NCBI RefSeq assembly: GCF_020886775.1
Contig: NZ_AP024525.1
Coordinates: 2,294,001 to 2,358,000 of the forward strand
Source of the DNA: Sinomonas cyclohexanicum
GTDB lineage: Bacteria > Actinomycetota > Actinomycetes > Actinomycetales > Micrococcaceae
Length of the DNA stretch: 64,000 nucleotides
Direction of reading: 5' to 3'
The notes beneath the pieces are model-generated. The model was not told where the DNA came from, did no database searches, and saw nothing but the letters and a program-made list of their open reading frames with translations. Position numbers and translations under genes: made by a program. Below are positions 26,844 through 36,170 of the stretch, piece after piece (within the stretch, counting starts at the first letter, position 1; each line of letters opens with the position of its first letter).

Positions 26844-27462
26844 GCCGGGCAGGGCACGCCCGCATCGAGCGGATCCTCACCTCCGGCACGTTCTCCCTCG
26901 ACGGGGGCACATGGGAGGTGGAGAACAACGTCTGGATCATCGGCGACGGCACCGAGGCGATCGTGATCGACCCCGCGCACGACCCCGGCGCCGCCGCCGG
27001 CGCGGTCGCGGACCGCACCGTGACCGCGGTGCTGCTCACCCACGGCCACGACGACCACATCCGCCACGCCCGCGAGTTCGCCGAGAAGGTCGGCGCGCCC
27101 GTGCTCCTGCACCCGGCCGACCAGATGCTCTGGGAGGCCGTCTACCCCGGCACCGCCCCGGACGCCGAGATCGCCGACGGGGAGATCTTCTCCGTGGCCG
27201 GGACCGAGCTCACCGCCCTGCACACCCCCGGCCACACCCCCGGCTCCGTGTGCTTCCACGCCCCGGCCCTGGGCACCGTCTTCACCGGCGACACCCTCTT
27301 CGCCGGCGGCCCCGGCGCCACCGGACGCACCTACTCCAGACTTCCCGCACCCGCCTCCTCACCCTCCCCCCGGAAACCGTGGTCAACACCGGCCACGGCG
27401 ACCCCACCACCATCGGCACCGAGGCCCCCCACCTGCAGGAATGGATCAACCGCGGCCACTGA
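26840..27462 (+). pseudogene. MBL-fold metallo-hydrolase of the mycothiol pathway, frameshifted near its end
   Basis: Starting at a GTG coupled to mscR, the frame encodes a metallo-beta-lactamase fold: THGHDDHIRHA, HTPGHTPGS and GDTLFAGGPGATGRTYS. The last two blocks of the family, RTRLLTLPPETVVNTGHGD and the GH-containing C-terminus, are present but in another frame (stop at 27462), and the short FPTIIDSI-type linker expected between is missing. Thus one extra A and loss of roughly 20 bp near 27335-27345 break the gene. In the original frame translation runs to 27469 with a Pro/Ser-rich tail and lacks the final metal-binding His. Confidence 0.75.
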
Positions 27463-27470
27463 GCCATAGG

Positions 27471-29771
27471 TCAGACCGGCGCCGCTGCCTTCTCCAGGCG
27501 CACGACGACGGACTTGGACACCGGCGTGTTGCTCACCTCGGCCGTCGCGCCGAGCGGGACGAGGACGTTCGCCTCGGGGAAGTACGCCGCGACGCACCCC
27601 TTTGCAGTCGGGTACGAGACGATCCGCAGCCCCGGCAGGCAGCGGTCCACGCCGTCGTCGGCCTCGGAGTGGACGTCGACGTGCTCGCCGTCGGCGAGTC
27701 CGAGCGAGTCGAGGTCGTCCGGGTTCACGAACAGGACGTGCCGTCCACGGTGGATGCCGCGGTAGCGGTCGTTGAGCCCGTACATCGTGGTGTTGAACTG
27801 GTCGTGGGATCGGACCGTCTGCAGGAGCAGGCGCCCCTCGGGCACCTGCACAGTCTCGAGCTCGTTGACCGTGATCGTGGCCTTGCCGGTGGCGGTCGGG
27901 AACCGCCGCTCGTCCCGTGGCGGGTGCGCCAGGACGAACCCGCCGGGACGGCGGATTCGGGTGTTGTAGTCCTCGCAACCGGGGCACACGCGGGAGATGT
28001 GCTCGCGGATCACGTCATAGTCCCGTTCGAATCCTGCCCAGTCGACCGGGTGGTCCTCGCCGAGGACGGCGCGGGCGAGGCGGGAGACGATTGCTACCTC
28101 GGAGAGCGCGTTCAGCGAGATGGGCGCGAGTTTGCCGGCCGAGGGGCGGACGGCGCACACGGTGTCCTCGATGCTCACGAACTGCGGCCCCGACTCCTGC
28201 GCGTCCACCTCGGTGCGGCCCAGCGTCGGCAGGATGAGCGCCTCCGCGCCCACGAACGCATGCGTGCGGTTGAGCTTGGTCGAGATGCTCACGCTCAGGC
28301 GCGCCCTCGTCATCCCCTCCTCGGCCACCGCGGTGTCCGAGATGGCGGAGACGAGATTTCCGCCGAGGGCGATGAAGGCCTTGACGCGGCCGTCCGCGAG
28401 CGCACGGATGCTCTGGACCGCGTCGAGTCCGTGCGGGCGGGGCGGGCTGAAGCCGAATTCCTTCTGGAGGGCGTCGAGGAATGGGTCCGGCATCTTCTCC
28501 CAGATGCCCATGGTCCTGTCGCCCTGGACGTTGGAGTGGCCCCGGATGGGGGACGGTCCGGCACCGGGCTTGCCGATGTTCCCACGCAGGAGCAGGAGGT
28601 TGATGATCTCCTTGATGGTCGGCACGGCCTTCTTGTGCTGGGTCAGGCCCATGGCCCACGTGATGATCACCTTGTCCGCGGCCAGGTACCGTGCGGCGAG
28701 CTCGTCGATCTCCTCGTCGTGGAGGCCGGTGGCTGCGCGGACCTCGTCCGGATCGAGCGTGGCGAGGTGGGCCCGGAACTCGTCGAGGCCCTGGCAGTGT
28801 TCGCGCAGGAAATCGTGGTCCAGCACGGTGCCGGGTGCGGCGGCCTCGGCGTCGAGGACCCGCTTGGAGACAGCCTGCATGAGCGCCATGTCCCCGGCGA
28901 GGCGGATCTGGAGGAACTGGTCTGCCAAGTCGGTACCGTGCCCGATGAGCCCGCGGGGGCGCTGTGGGTTCTTGAAGTTGATGAGCCCGGCCTCGGGCAG
29001 CGGGTTGACGGCGACGATCTGCGCCCCGGCGAGCTTGGCCTCCTCGAGCGCGGTGAGCATGCGCGGGTGGCAGGTGCCGGGGTTCTGACCCATGATGATG
29101 ATGAGGTCCGACTTGGCGAAATCCTCGTAGGAGATGGCGCTCTTGCCTACTCCGATGGTCTCCCCCATCGCCGCCCCGGTGGACTCGTGGCACATGTTCG
29201 AGCAGTCCGGGAGATTGTTGGTGCCGAACGCCCGCACGAACAGCTGGTATGCGAAGGCTGCCTCGTTGCTCGTGCGCCCGGAGGTGTAGAAGGTGGCCTG
29301 GTCCGGGGAGTCGAGCGCCTTGAGCTCCCGGGCGATGATCCCGAAGGCATCATCCCAGGACACGGGGTGGTAGCGGTCGCTGTCCGCTGGCTTGTACACG
29401 GGCTCCACGAGGCGCCCCTGTTGTCCGAGCCAGTACTCGGTGCGCTCCCTGAGCTCGGTCACTGAGTGCTCGGCCCAGAATGCCGAGGGAACCGTGAGCC
29501 GGTCCGCCTCCCAGGTGACCGCCTTCGCGCCGTTCTCGCAGAACTCCGCAACCTTGCGCTCCGGCGGGTCCGGCCACGCACAGCTCATGCAGTCGAACCC
29601 ATCCTTCTGGTTCATGTTCAGCAGGGCGGTGACCGAGCGCGCGGTCCCCATGCGGCCCAGCGCCGGCGGGATGCTCGCGATCAGGCTCGGGATGCCCGCC
29701 GCGCTGCGCTCGGGCCGCTCGACGCGCAGGTTCGCATCGGTGGCGTCCTCCTCAAGGGGCTTGCGTGCCAT
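27471..29771 (-). CDS. YdeP/FdhF-family molybdopterin oxidoreductase
   Basis: A 766-residue molybdopterin-dependent oxidoreductase. The N-terminal CMSCAWPDPP and CENGAK region, SGRTSNEAAFAYQLFVRAFG, CSNMCHEST, IIMGQNPGTCHPR and GGNLVSAISD are the block order of YdeP-type proteins, which resemble formate dehydrogenase alpha but lack the selenocysteine. E. coli YdeP is linked with acid resistance; the reaction is not known. ATG at 29771 gives MARKPLEEDA. No fdhD-like sulfurtransferase gene was seen nearby. It is convergent with the broken hydrolase gene (gap 8 bp). Confidence 0.88.
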   Translation of the reverse strand: MARKPLEEDATDANLRVERPERSAAGIPSLIASIPPALGRMGTARSVTALLNMNQKDGFDCMSCAWPDPPERKVAEFCENGAKAVTWEADRLTVPSAFWAEHSVTELRERTEYWLGQQGRLVEPVYKPADSDRYHPVSWDDAFGIIARELKALDSPDQATFYTSGRTSNEAAFAYQLFVRAFGTNNLPDCSNMCHESTGAAMGETIGVGKSAISYEDFAKSDLIIIMGQNPGTCHPRMLTALEEAKLAGAQIVAVNPLPEAGLINFKNPQRPRGLIGHGTDLADQFLQIRLAGDMALMQAVSKRVLDAEAAAPGTVLDHDFLREHCQGLDEFRAHLATLDPDEVRAATGLHDEEIDELAARYLAADKVIITWAMGLTQHKKAVPTIKEIINLLLLRGNIGKPGAGPSPIRGHSNVQGDRTMGIWEKMPDPFLDALQKEFGFSPPRPHGLDAVQSIRALADGRVKAFIALGGNLVSAISDTAVAEEGMTRARLSVSISTKLNRTHAFVGAEALILPTLGRTEVDAQESGPQFVSIEDTVCAVRPSAGKLAPISLNALSEVAIVSRLARAVLGEDHPVDWAGFERDYDVIREHISRVCPGCEDYNTRIRRPGGFVLAHPPRDERRFPTATGKATITVNELETVQVPEGRLLLQTVRSHDQFNTTMYGLNDRYRGIHRGRHVLFVNPDDLDSLGLADGEHVDVHSEADDGVDRCLPGLRIVSYPTAKGCVAAYFPEANVLVPLGATAEVSNTPVSKSVVVRLEKAAAPV

Positions 29772-29851
29772 GTCGAGCTGACCTCCCCGGGCCCCGGGCG
29801 GGCCCGTTCCCTCCGGTCTAGCACCGCCCGGGAGGAAGGGCAACGACGGCC

Positions 29852-30603
29852 TTAAGCGAGCGCGCCCCGCTCGGCGTACATCGCGAGGAGGGCATCCTCG
29901 ACCGCGCCGACAGTGAGGCCGGGCACAAGGTCGTCCGCCGCACCAGCGGTGGCCGGATCGAACGGCAGGCCGAGCGCGCCGTACACGTCGGTGAGGACAG
30001 CCCGCACCGGCGCCGCGTCGCTCACGACGAACACCGAGGAGAACAGCCACGCCCCGGCGACCACCCGCTGGGCCGTGCCGACAAGCTTGACCCGGCCTCC
30101 CGCCGTCGTGCGCGGGACGCCGTGGACGCTGAACTCACCGGGGCAGTACTCGCCGGGGATCTCGCCGACTCGCGCGTCGACGCCGACGCTCCGCAGCACG
30201 CCGGCGTAGAGCTCGCCGAAGACCTCGAAGCGTGGCGGTGGCCCACCATGGCCTCGCGCGCGGGCTCGATATGGTCCACGATGAGGGTGCCCCCGTGGTA
30301 GGCGGCCGCGCGGCCGCCGGCCTTGCGCACTACGGGCTCGAACCCGTGTGTGAGAGAGGCGGCGCGGGCGGCATCGAAACCCTCGAGGCGGGTGTCCCGC
30401 TGGCCGAAGGCCATGGTCGGGTGCGGTCTGTACAGGCGCAGGGTGGCGCCGCGGATGCCGCGCTTGACCTCGTCGAGCAGCCCGGCGGCGCGGGCCAGCT
30501 CCGCGGCGGCTCCGGGCCCTTCCCCCGGCGCGAGCCCGCTGCCGCGCACGACGGCGAGCGGCACCGTTCCCTGGCCCTCTGGGCCAGAGTTCCACTCGGC
30601 CAC
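29852..30603 (-). pseudogene. Lipoate-protein ligase-like gene with a frameshift
   Basis: The first 120 codons from GTG 30603 encode a lipoate/biotin ligase-type fold: TLRLYRPHPTMAFGQRDTRL and VVRKAGGRAAAYHGGTLIVD (the ligase RRxxGGGxVxH-like block in altered form). After EPAREAMVG, near 30240, the frame turns Ser/Arg-rich, while the frame one base back continues RFEVFGELYAGVLRSVG, IPGEYCPGEFSVHG, KLVGTAQRVVAGAWLFSSV to a stop at 29852. Joining both gives a family-typical protein of about 250 residues. A single-base deletion accounts for it. Substrate unknown. Confidence 0.75.
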
Positions 30604-30606
30604 GGC

Positions 30607-31440
30607 TCAGCTCCTGCGGAGGGTGAGGATCTGCTCCGCGTGGCCGAACGGGCCCTCGGAGTCGTGCAGCACGGACGAGGTCAGGCCGATGCCGTCGGCG
30701 CCGAACGAGACGGCGTTGTCGATCCCGAGCCACTCGCCGCGCGGCTCGCGGTACATGTGGATCTGCAGGTCCACGTTCGGGAACGCCCAGCTGCCGGGTC
30801 CCGGGGGCACCCGCGTCGCGATGCCGTTGGCCGTGTCCACGAGGCCGGTGAGCCGCACCCAGTCGGGGCTCGCCGTCCCACCCACGAGCGGGTGCGGGGT
30901 GCGGATCCACACCGTGCCGTTGCCGGAGCGGTGGTGAGGGGCCTGGTACATCTCGAGCGAGCGGATGAACCCGCCCGGCCACTCGGTCGAGCCGTCCCAG
31001 CGCTCGCAGTCCTCACGGGCAGGGATCGGGGCGTCCTCGACCGCAGCCACGGCCGAGCTGTCCGTGGTGACGAGTCGCCACGCGAGGGCCCGGATCGCGA
31101 CGCGTCCGTGCGCGGTGAGCTCGGCCTCGATGAGCTCGATGGTCCGGCCGGGGCGCACGGTCCGGGTGGTCACCTCGAACTCGCCCGCGTGGATGAGGCC
31201 GAGGATCTCGTAGCCGATCCGCGCGATGCGCATGTCAGCGCGCGGATCGTGCTGGGCCAGCGCGTGCGCGAGGATCCCGGACGCGGGCGCCATGTGCTGC
31301 TCGTGGGCATTCCACGCGCCCTGCGCGTGGATCGTGGAGCGGTAGCGCCCGCCACCGAGGTCCTCGTAGTAGAAGTCCCCGACTGCCAGCTCGGGCAGCT
31401 CCTGCGCCCACTCGGTATTCGCCCCGGCCTGCTGCGTCAC
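30607..31440 (-). CDS. Acyl-CoA thioesterase-family protein (double hotdog)
   Basis: A 277-residue protein with two hotdog-like halves, as in TesB-type acyl-CoA thioesterases. The N-terminal half has GRYRSTIHAQGAWN and RIGYEILGLIHAGEFEVTTR, the second half VRLTGLVDTANGIATRV and FPNVDLQIHMYREPRGEWLG, which matches the C-terminal hotdog helix of actinobacterial thioesterase-family proteins. It probably hydrolyses acyl-CoA in the cytosol; chain-length preference unknown. GTG start overlaps the DedA stop by GTGA, and the next gene begins 3 bp after its stop. Confidence 0.8.
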   Translation of the reverse strand: MTQQAGANTEWAQELPELAVGDFYYEDLGGGRYRSTIHAQGAWNAHEQHMAPASGILAHALAQHDPRADMRIARIGYEILGLIHAGEFEVTTRTVRPGRTIELIEAELTAHGRVAIRALAWRLVTTDSSAVAAVEDAPIPAREDCERWDGSTEWPGGFIRSLEMYQAPHHRSGNGTVWIRTPHPLVGGTASPDWVRLTGLVDTANGIATRVPPGPGSWAFPNVDLQIHMYREPRGEWLGIDNAVSFGADGIGLTSSVLHDSEGPFGHAEQILTLRRS

Positions 31441-32006
31441 GTCCCGCTCCTCTCCTGGCCCTCCCCACGCTGGGAGGCCTCATCAAGACTATCCGGCGCG
31501 GGGGCCAGGCCCCGCGTCCCCCGTGCTGAACTGCCCCTGAGGCGGGCCACGATCAGGACGCGCACGACGACGATCATCGCCACCGCGGCGATGACCATCC
31601 ACATCCACAGCGACCCGGCCAGGTGCTCGAACCACAGGTCGAAGGCCGCGAGGCCCACCGTCGCGTAGACGAACGCCCAGATCACCGAGCCGACGGCGGC
31701 AGCCGGGAGGTGTCTGCGCACATGCATCCCTCCCAGCCCGGCGGCGAGGTTGACGGCCGTCTGGAGGCCGATCGTGAGGTACGTCAGGACGATCGCGAAC
31801 GGGCCCCAGCGGTCGAGGATCCGCTGCGCGCGGGCGATGCGGGCGGCAGGGCCCGGACGCTCGAGCCGCTCGGCAAGGCCCCGGCTGCGTGCGGCGCCTG
31901 CCGCGATGCCCCTGCCGGCCCAGTACGTCGCACTCGTCCGGATCAGGACGATGACGAACAGCAGCGCCCATGCGGCCCCGAACGGCAGCGAGAGGATCTG
32001 GTCCAC
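31437..32006 (-). CDS. DedA/VTT-domain membrane protein
   Basis: About 189 residues with four to five membrane segments and the VTT/DedA features: YWAGRGIAAG, DRWGPFAIVLTYLTIGLQTAVNLAAGLGGMHVRRHL and a late GSVIWAFVYATVGL helix. Family members are lipid scramblases or undecaprenyl-phosphate/membrane-potential proteins. GTG 32006 is preferred over GTG 32033 since AGGGGG lies about 6 nt before it. Coupled by GTGA to the thioesterase gene. Confidence 0.8.
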   Translation of the reverse strand: MDQILSLPFGAAWALLFVIVLIRTSATYWAGRGIAAGAARSRGLAERLERPGPAARIARAQRILDRWGPFAIVLTYLTIGLQTAVNLAAGLGGMHVRRHLPAAAVGSVIWAFVYATVGLAAFDLWFEHLAGSLWMWMVIAAVAMIVVVRVLIVARLRGSSARGTRGLAPAPDSLDEASQRGEGQERSGT

Positions 32007-32126
32007 GCGCACCCCCTGCGACGATGACGGCACCGCCCTGACGACGGGTGGCGAAGATTAGGCAACAGTCTCGTCGCCTAATAGAACAGCCTAGTCCACC
32101 GGTGCGCGGGACTAATTGGCGTCCCT

Positions 32127-32142
32127 GTGAGGTTCCCCTCAC
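32127..32142 (+). promoter_or_regulatory. Operator-like inverted repeat at the MFS exporter start
   Basis: GTGAGG-TTCC-CCTCAC ends directly before the ATG at 32143. A dyad at this place would let a repressor block a promoter or leaderless start. The cognate regulator gene was not found intact nearby. Confidence 0.4.
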
Positions 32143-33600
32143 ATGACCATCACGCGTGCGGACGTCGGCTTCCGGTCCGAGCGGGGGCCCGTCCTCATCG
32201 CGCTCATGCTCACCACAGGCCTCGTGGCCATCGATTCGACGATCGTCGCGACCGCCGTGCCGTCGATTGTGCACGACGTCGGCGGCTTCTCCTCATTCCC
32301 CTGGCTCTTCTCCGCCTACATGCTCGCCCAGGCGGTCTCCGTCCCCGTGTACGCGAAGCTCGCGGACACCGTGGGCCGCAAGCCCCTCGTCCTGACCGGC
32401 ATCGGGCTGTTCCTGCTCGGCTCCATCCTGTGCGGAGTGGCCGGGTCGATGGGGGCGCTCATCGCTTTCAGGGTGGTCCAAGGGCTTGGTGCCGGCGCAG
32501 TCCAGCCCATGGCCGTGACCATCGCCGGGGACATCTACACCGTGGCCGAGCGCGCCCTGGTGCAGGGGTACCTGGCCAGCGTGTGGGCCATCTCTTCGGT
32601 GGTCGGCCCCACGCTGGGCGGCATCTTCGCGCAGCTGGGGATCTGGCGCGGGATCTTCCTCGTGAACATCCCCCTCTGCCTCCTTGCCGCCTGGATGCTC
32701 ATGCGTACCTTCCATGAGACCGTGGAGAGGTCCCGCCATCGGATCGACTTCGTCGGGTCCGCTCTCCTGACCGCCTCCATGACGCTGCTGATTCTCGGTG
32801 CGCTCGAGGGAGGGCAGGCCTGGGCGTGGGACTCGCTGCCGAGCGTGGGTGCGTTCGGGCTCGGCGCCGCCCTGTTTGCCGCCTTCCTGCTCGTCGAGCG
32901 GCGGGCCGCCGAGCCCGTCCTCCCGCTGTGGGTGGTCTCACGGCGGCTTCTCCTGACCACCACCCTCGTCTCGTTCGGCGTGGGCGCCATGATCCTCGGC
33001 CTCACCTCCTATGTCCCGACGTTCCTCGAGGGTTCGGTCTCCGTCTCCCCGATCCTCGCGGGCCTCGCGCTCGCGGCGCTCACGATCGGATGGCCCATCA
33101 GCGCATCGCAGTCCCGGACGCCTGTACCTGCGGATCGGCTTCCGCGCCACGGCCCTGATCGGCATCCTGATCGCCGTGGCGGGCACCGCGGTCCTCGCCG
33201 CCACGGCCCACACGCCAACGGTTGCCTGGGTCGCGGGCAGCTGCCTTCCGTGTGATCGGGCCTCGGCATGGCGCCATCACCGCCTCTCCCGCCGACGCTC
33301 ATCTCGCGGCACAGTCGCTAGCGTCGAATGGAACGACGGCGGGGCGTCGTGACGGGCCACGAACTCTGTTCCGCCCCGCCTCGATCGGCGTGCAGCGCCC
33401 TAACTCGCGTGGCCGTGTTCGGCGCGATCGCGACAGCATCTACGCAAGCACCCCCAACAGCGGTGGGCTGCACGCGCCTGGCCATCGTGCCGGCGTCGGC
33501 CGCGGTATGTCCTCGCCGTGCTGGCCGTCGCGGCGTCCTCGGTGGTCGTCGCCGTAGCTGGCCATGACCGGCGGGACCATCGCCACACCGATGCACGCGC
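32143..33600 (+). pseudogene. MFS drug-exporter gene (DHA2-like) decayed in its 3' third
   Basis: The first 325 codons are an intact major-facilitator protein: TTGLVAIDSTIVATAVPSIV, the motif A loop KLADTVGRKPLVLTG, FRVVQGLGAGAVQPM (motif C region) and about ten helices. At CCC (33113-33115) an extra C shifts the frame; the continuation GRLYLRIGFRATALIGILIA is in another frame, and pieces of VIGLGMGAITASP, GVVTG, VAVFGAIA and VLAVLAVAASSVVVAVAG can be traced in changing frames up to about 33600. At least half a dozen small indels lie in 450 bp. The protein would lose its last four helices. Confidence 0.75.
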
Positions 33601-34728
33601 CGGAGGGCAGGTCCGAGTTCCCGCGCGGAAGACCGCCTGACCGGCTCCTCAGTGGTCCGACGCGCCGTACCGGCCGCGGAATGATCCGCAGGATCCGGGA
33701 CAGTGACACGTGCGATGGCGGCCGTGGCGCTCACCGGAGAGCGTCGCGGGCGGCCACGCTGATGGTAGGACAGGAACCCGCTGAGGATGTCGATCGACTC
33801 CTGCGCCCGGTCGAGTGCCGGGTCCAGCACCTCCAGGTCGCGCCACGCTCCGCAGCCACCCCTCGGCTGTGGCCGCGAGCCGCCGTGGCGAGCTCGGTGC
33901 GTGAGCTCGGCTGGCACGGTGGTCCGGCATGCTCCTCCCAGATCACGCTTGCCAGGACGTCCGTGACGTCCTGGACCTGGAAGGTAGCCCGCTCGATCGC
34001 GCGCAGGTCCTGCCAGACCGGCGGCGAGGGCGTGACGATGTCGCCCCGCCACGCGGTTGGCCCGCACGCTCAACTCAGCCTCCTCGCACCGCGCGCCGCG
34101 CACGCTGCCGCGGTCCGCGGCAGCAAGTCCTCACGCCGTGACCAGTCCTGATGCTCCGGCGGCCATCTCCTCCTCGACGGCGGCAGACATGTCCGCGAGC
34201 TGCTCGGCCAGGGCCACCGTAGGGCTCAATTCACCGTGCGAACGGGCGGCTTTGAATGTTCCCCGAACAACGCAACGGGCGGAGATGGCCCAGTTTCACG
34301 GCGACACCGACATTTTCTATTTTCTGCGTTAGTAGGAAAGGAGAAGGCGTTTCGGGTGTCCCCGCGAGCACGGAGGAACGAAATAGAGCCCCGCGCAGGA
34401 ACCCCACCTCGAGCGCTGGGCCGATGCCACATGCGAGGGAACCACCGCGCCTAGGACGACGCCGACTCCCACCCACACCGAGCAGCGACCGCACGCGCGA
34501 GATGCGTCTGCTGCCCTGTGAAGCTGGTCCGAACAGCAGCGCGGCGGACGACGCCCAGATCGCCCGTTTAGTGCCCAGCCCCACCCGAGGCTCTGGGGCC
34601 CGTTGCAGCAGGGAAGCTCCGCACCGTCCCTCTTGTTCACACCAAAAAGCGCCGAGCGGACTCCCCCACATCACGGGAAGGCCCGGAGCAGCGGCACCCT
34701 GCATTCGATCCGCGGTGAGTGGTCCGAC
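33601..34728. other. Gene debris without intact reading frames
   Basis: No frame here has consistent coding character. Fragments are readable on the minus strand, for instance SPTVALAEQLADMSAAVEEE (about 34145-34230), VWQDLRAIERATFQVQDVTD with VLASVIWEEH (about 33930-34030) and LDPALDRAQESIDILSGFLS (about 33770-33830), separated by frameshifts. I cannot assign a family. Around 34240-34420 the DNA is more AT-rich than its surroundings. It looks like a decayed gene next to the decayed exporter, or a region of poor sequence quality. Confidence 0.5.
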
Positions 34729-34778
34729 GCACGACGACGGCGGCCCCCTCGCGCTGGGCGCGGAGACCGCCGTCGTGC
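34729..34778 (-). terminator. Terminator of the cupin gene
   Basis: GCACGACGACGGCGG (34729-34743) and CCGCCGTCGTGC (34767-34778) form a strong stem directly past the cupin stop on the minus strand; one GAC repeat unit is bulged. It also separates the gene debris from the nrd side. Confidence 0.7.
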
Positions 34779-34786
34779 GTTCGAGG

Positions 34787-35113
34787 CTACTTCGCCACGG
34801 TGAGCAGGATGACGCTGTCCTCATGCGCCTCGATGCTGTGCCGGGCGGGTGGGACGACGAGGAGATCGCCGGTGCGCCCATCCCAGGTCTCGCCGTCGGA
34901 GACTAGCGTGATCCTCCCCCGCAGCACGATCACCGTGGCTTCGCCGGGACTGTCATGCTCAGCGAGGGACGTGCCGGCCCGCAGTGCCACGAGCGTCTGG
35001 CGGAGGGACTGTTCGTGCCCTCCGTAGACAGTGCTGGCGCTGCGGCCCGACGATCCGTTCGCAGCCTGATCCAGATGCTCGCGCGCCAAGGCGTCCAGTG
35101 AGAACTTCCGCAT
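34787..35113 (-). CDS. Cupin-domain protein
   Basis: A 108-residue single cupin. TVYGGHEQSLRQTLVALRAG, the core EHDSPGEATVIVLRGRITLV (cupin motif 1) and GDLLVVPPARHSIEAHEDS (motif 2) are visible, with His residues at the expected metal positions. Small cupins of this kind bind a metal and often act in stress or as auxiliary sensors; function here is unknown. It lies 39 bp downstream of nrdF in the same direction and may be co-transcribed with the ribonucleotide reductase genes. Confidence 0.8.
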   Translation of the reverse strand: MRKFSLDALAREHLDQAANGSSGRSASTVYGGHEQSLRQTLVALRAGTSLAEHDSPGEATVIVLRGRITLVSDGETWDGRTGDLLVVPPARHSIEAHEDSVILLTVAK

Positions 35114-35152
35114 TCTGGCATCGTCCGTCGGCCGGATCAGGGGGTCAAGGCC

Positions 35153-36151
<999 letters not shown>

Positions 36152-36170
36152 CTAAACTGAGAGTAAGCAA

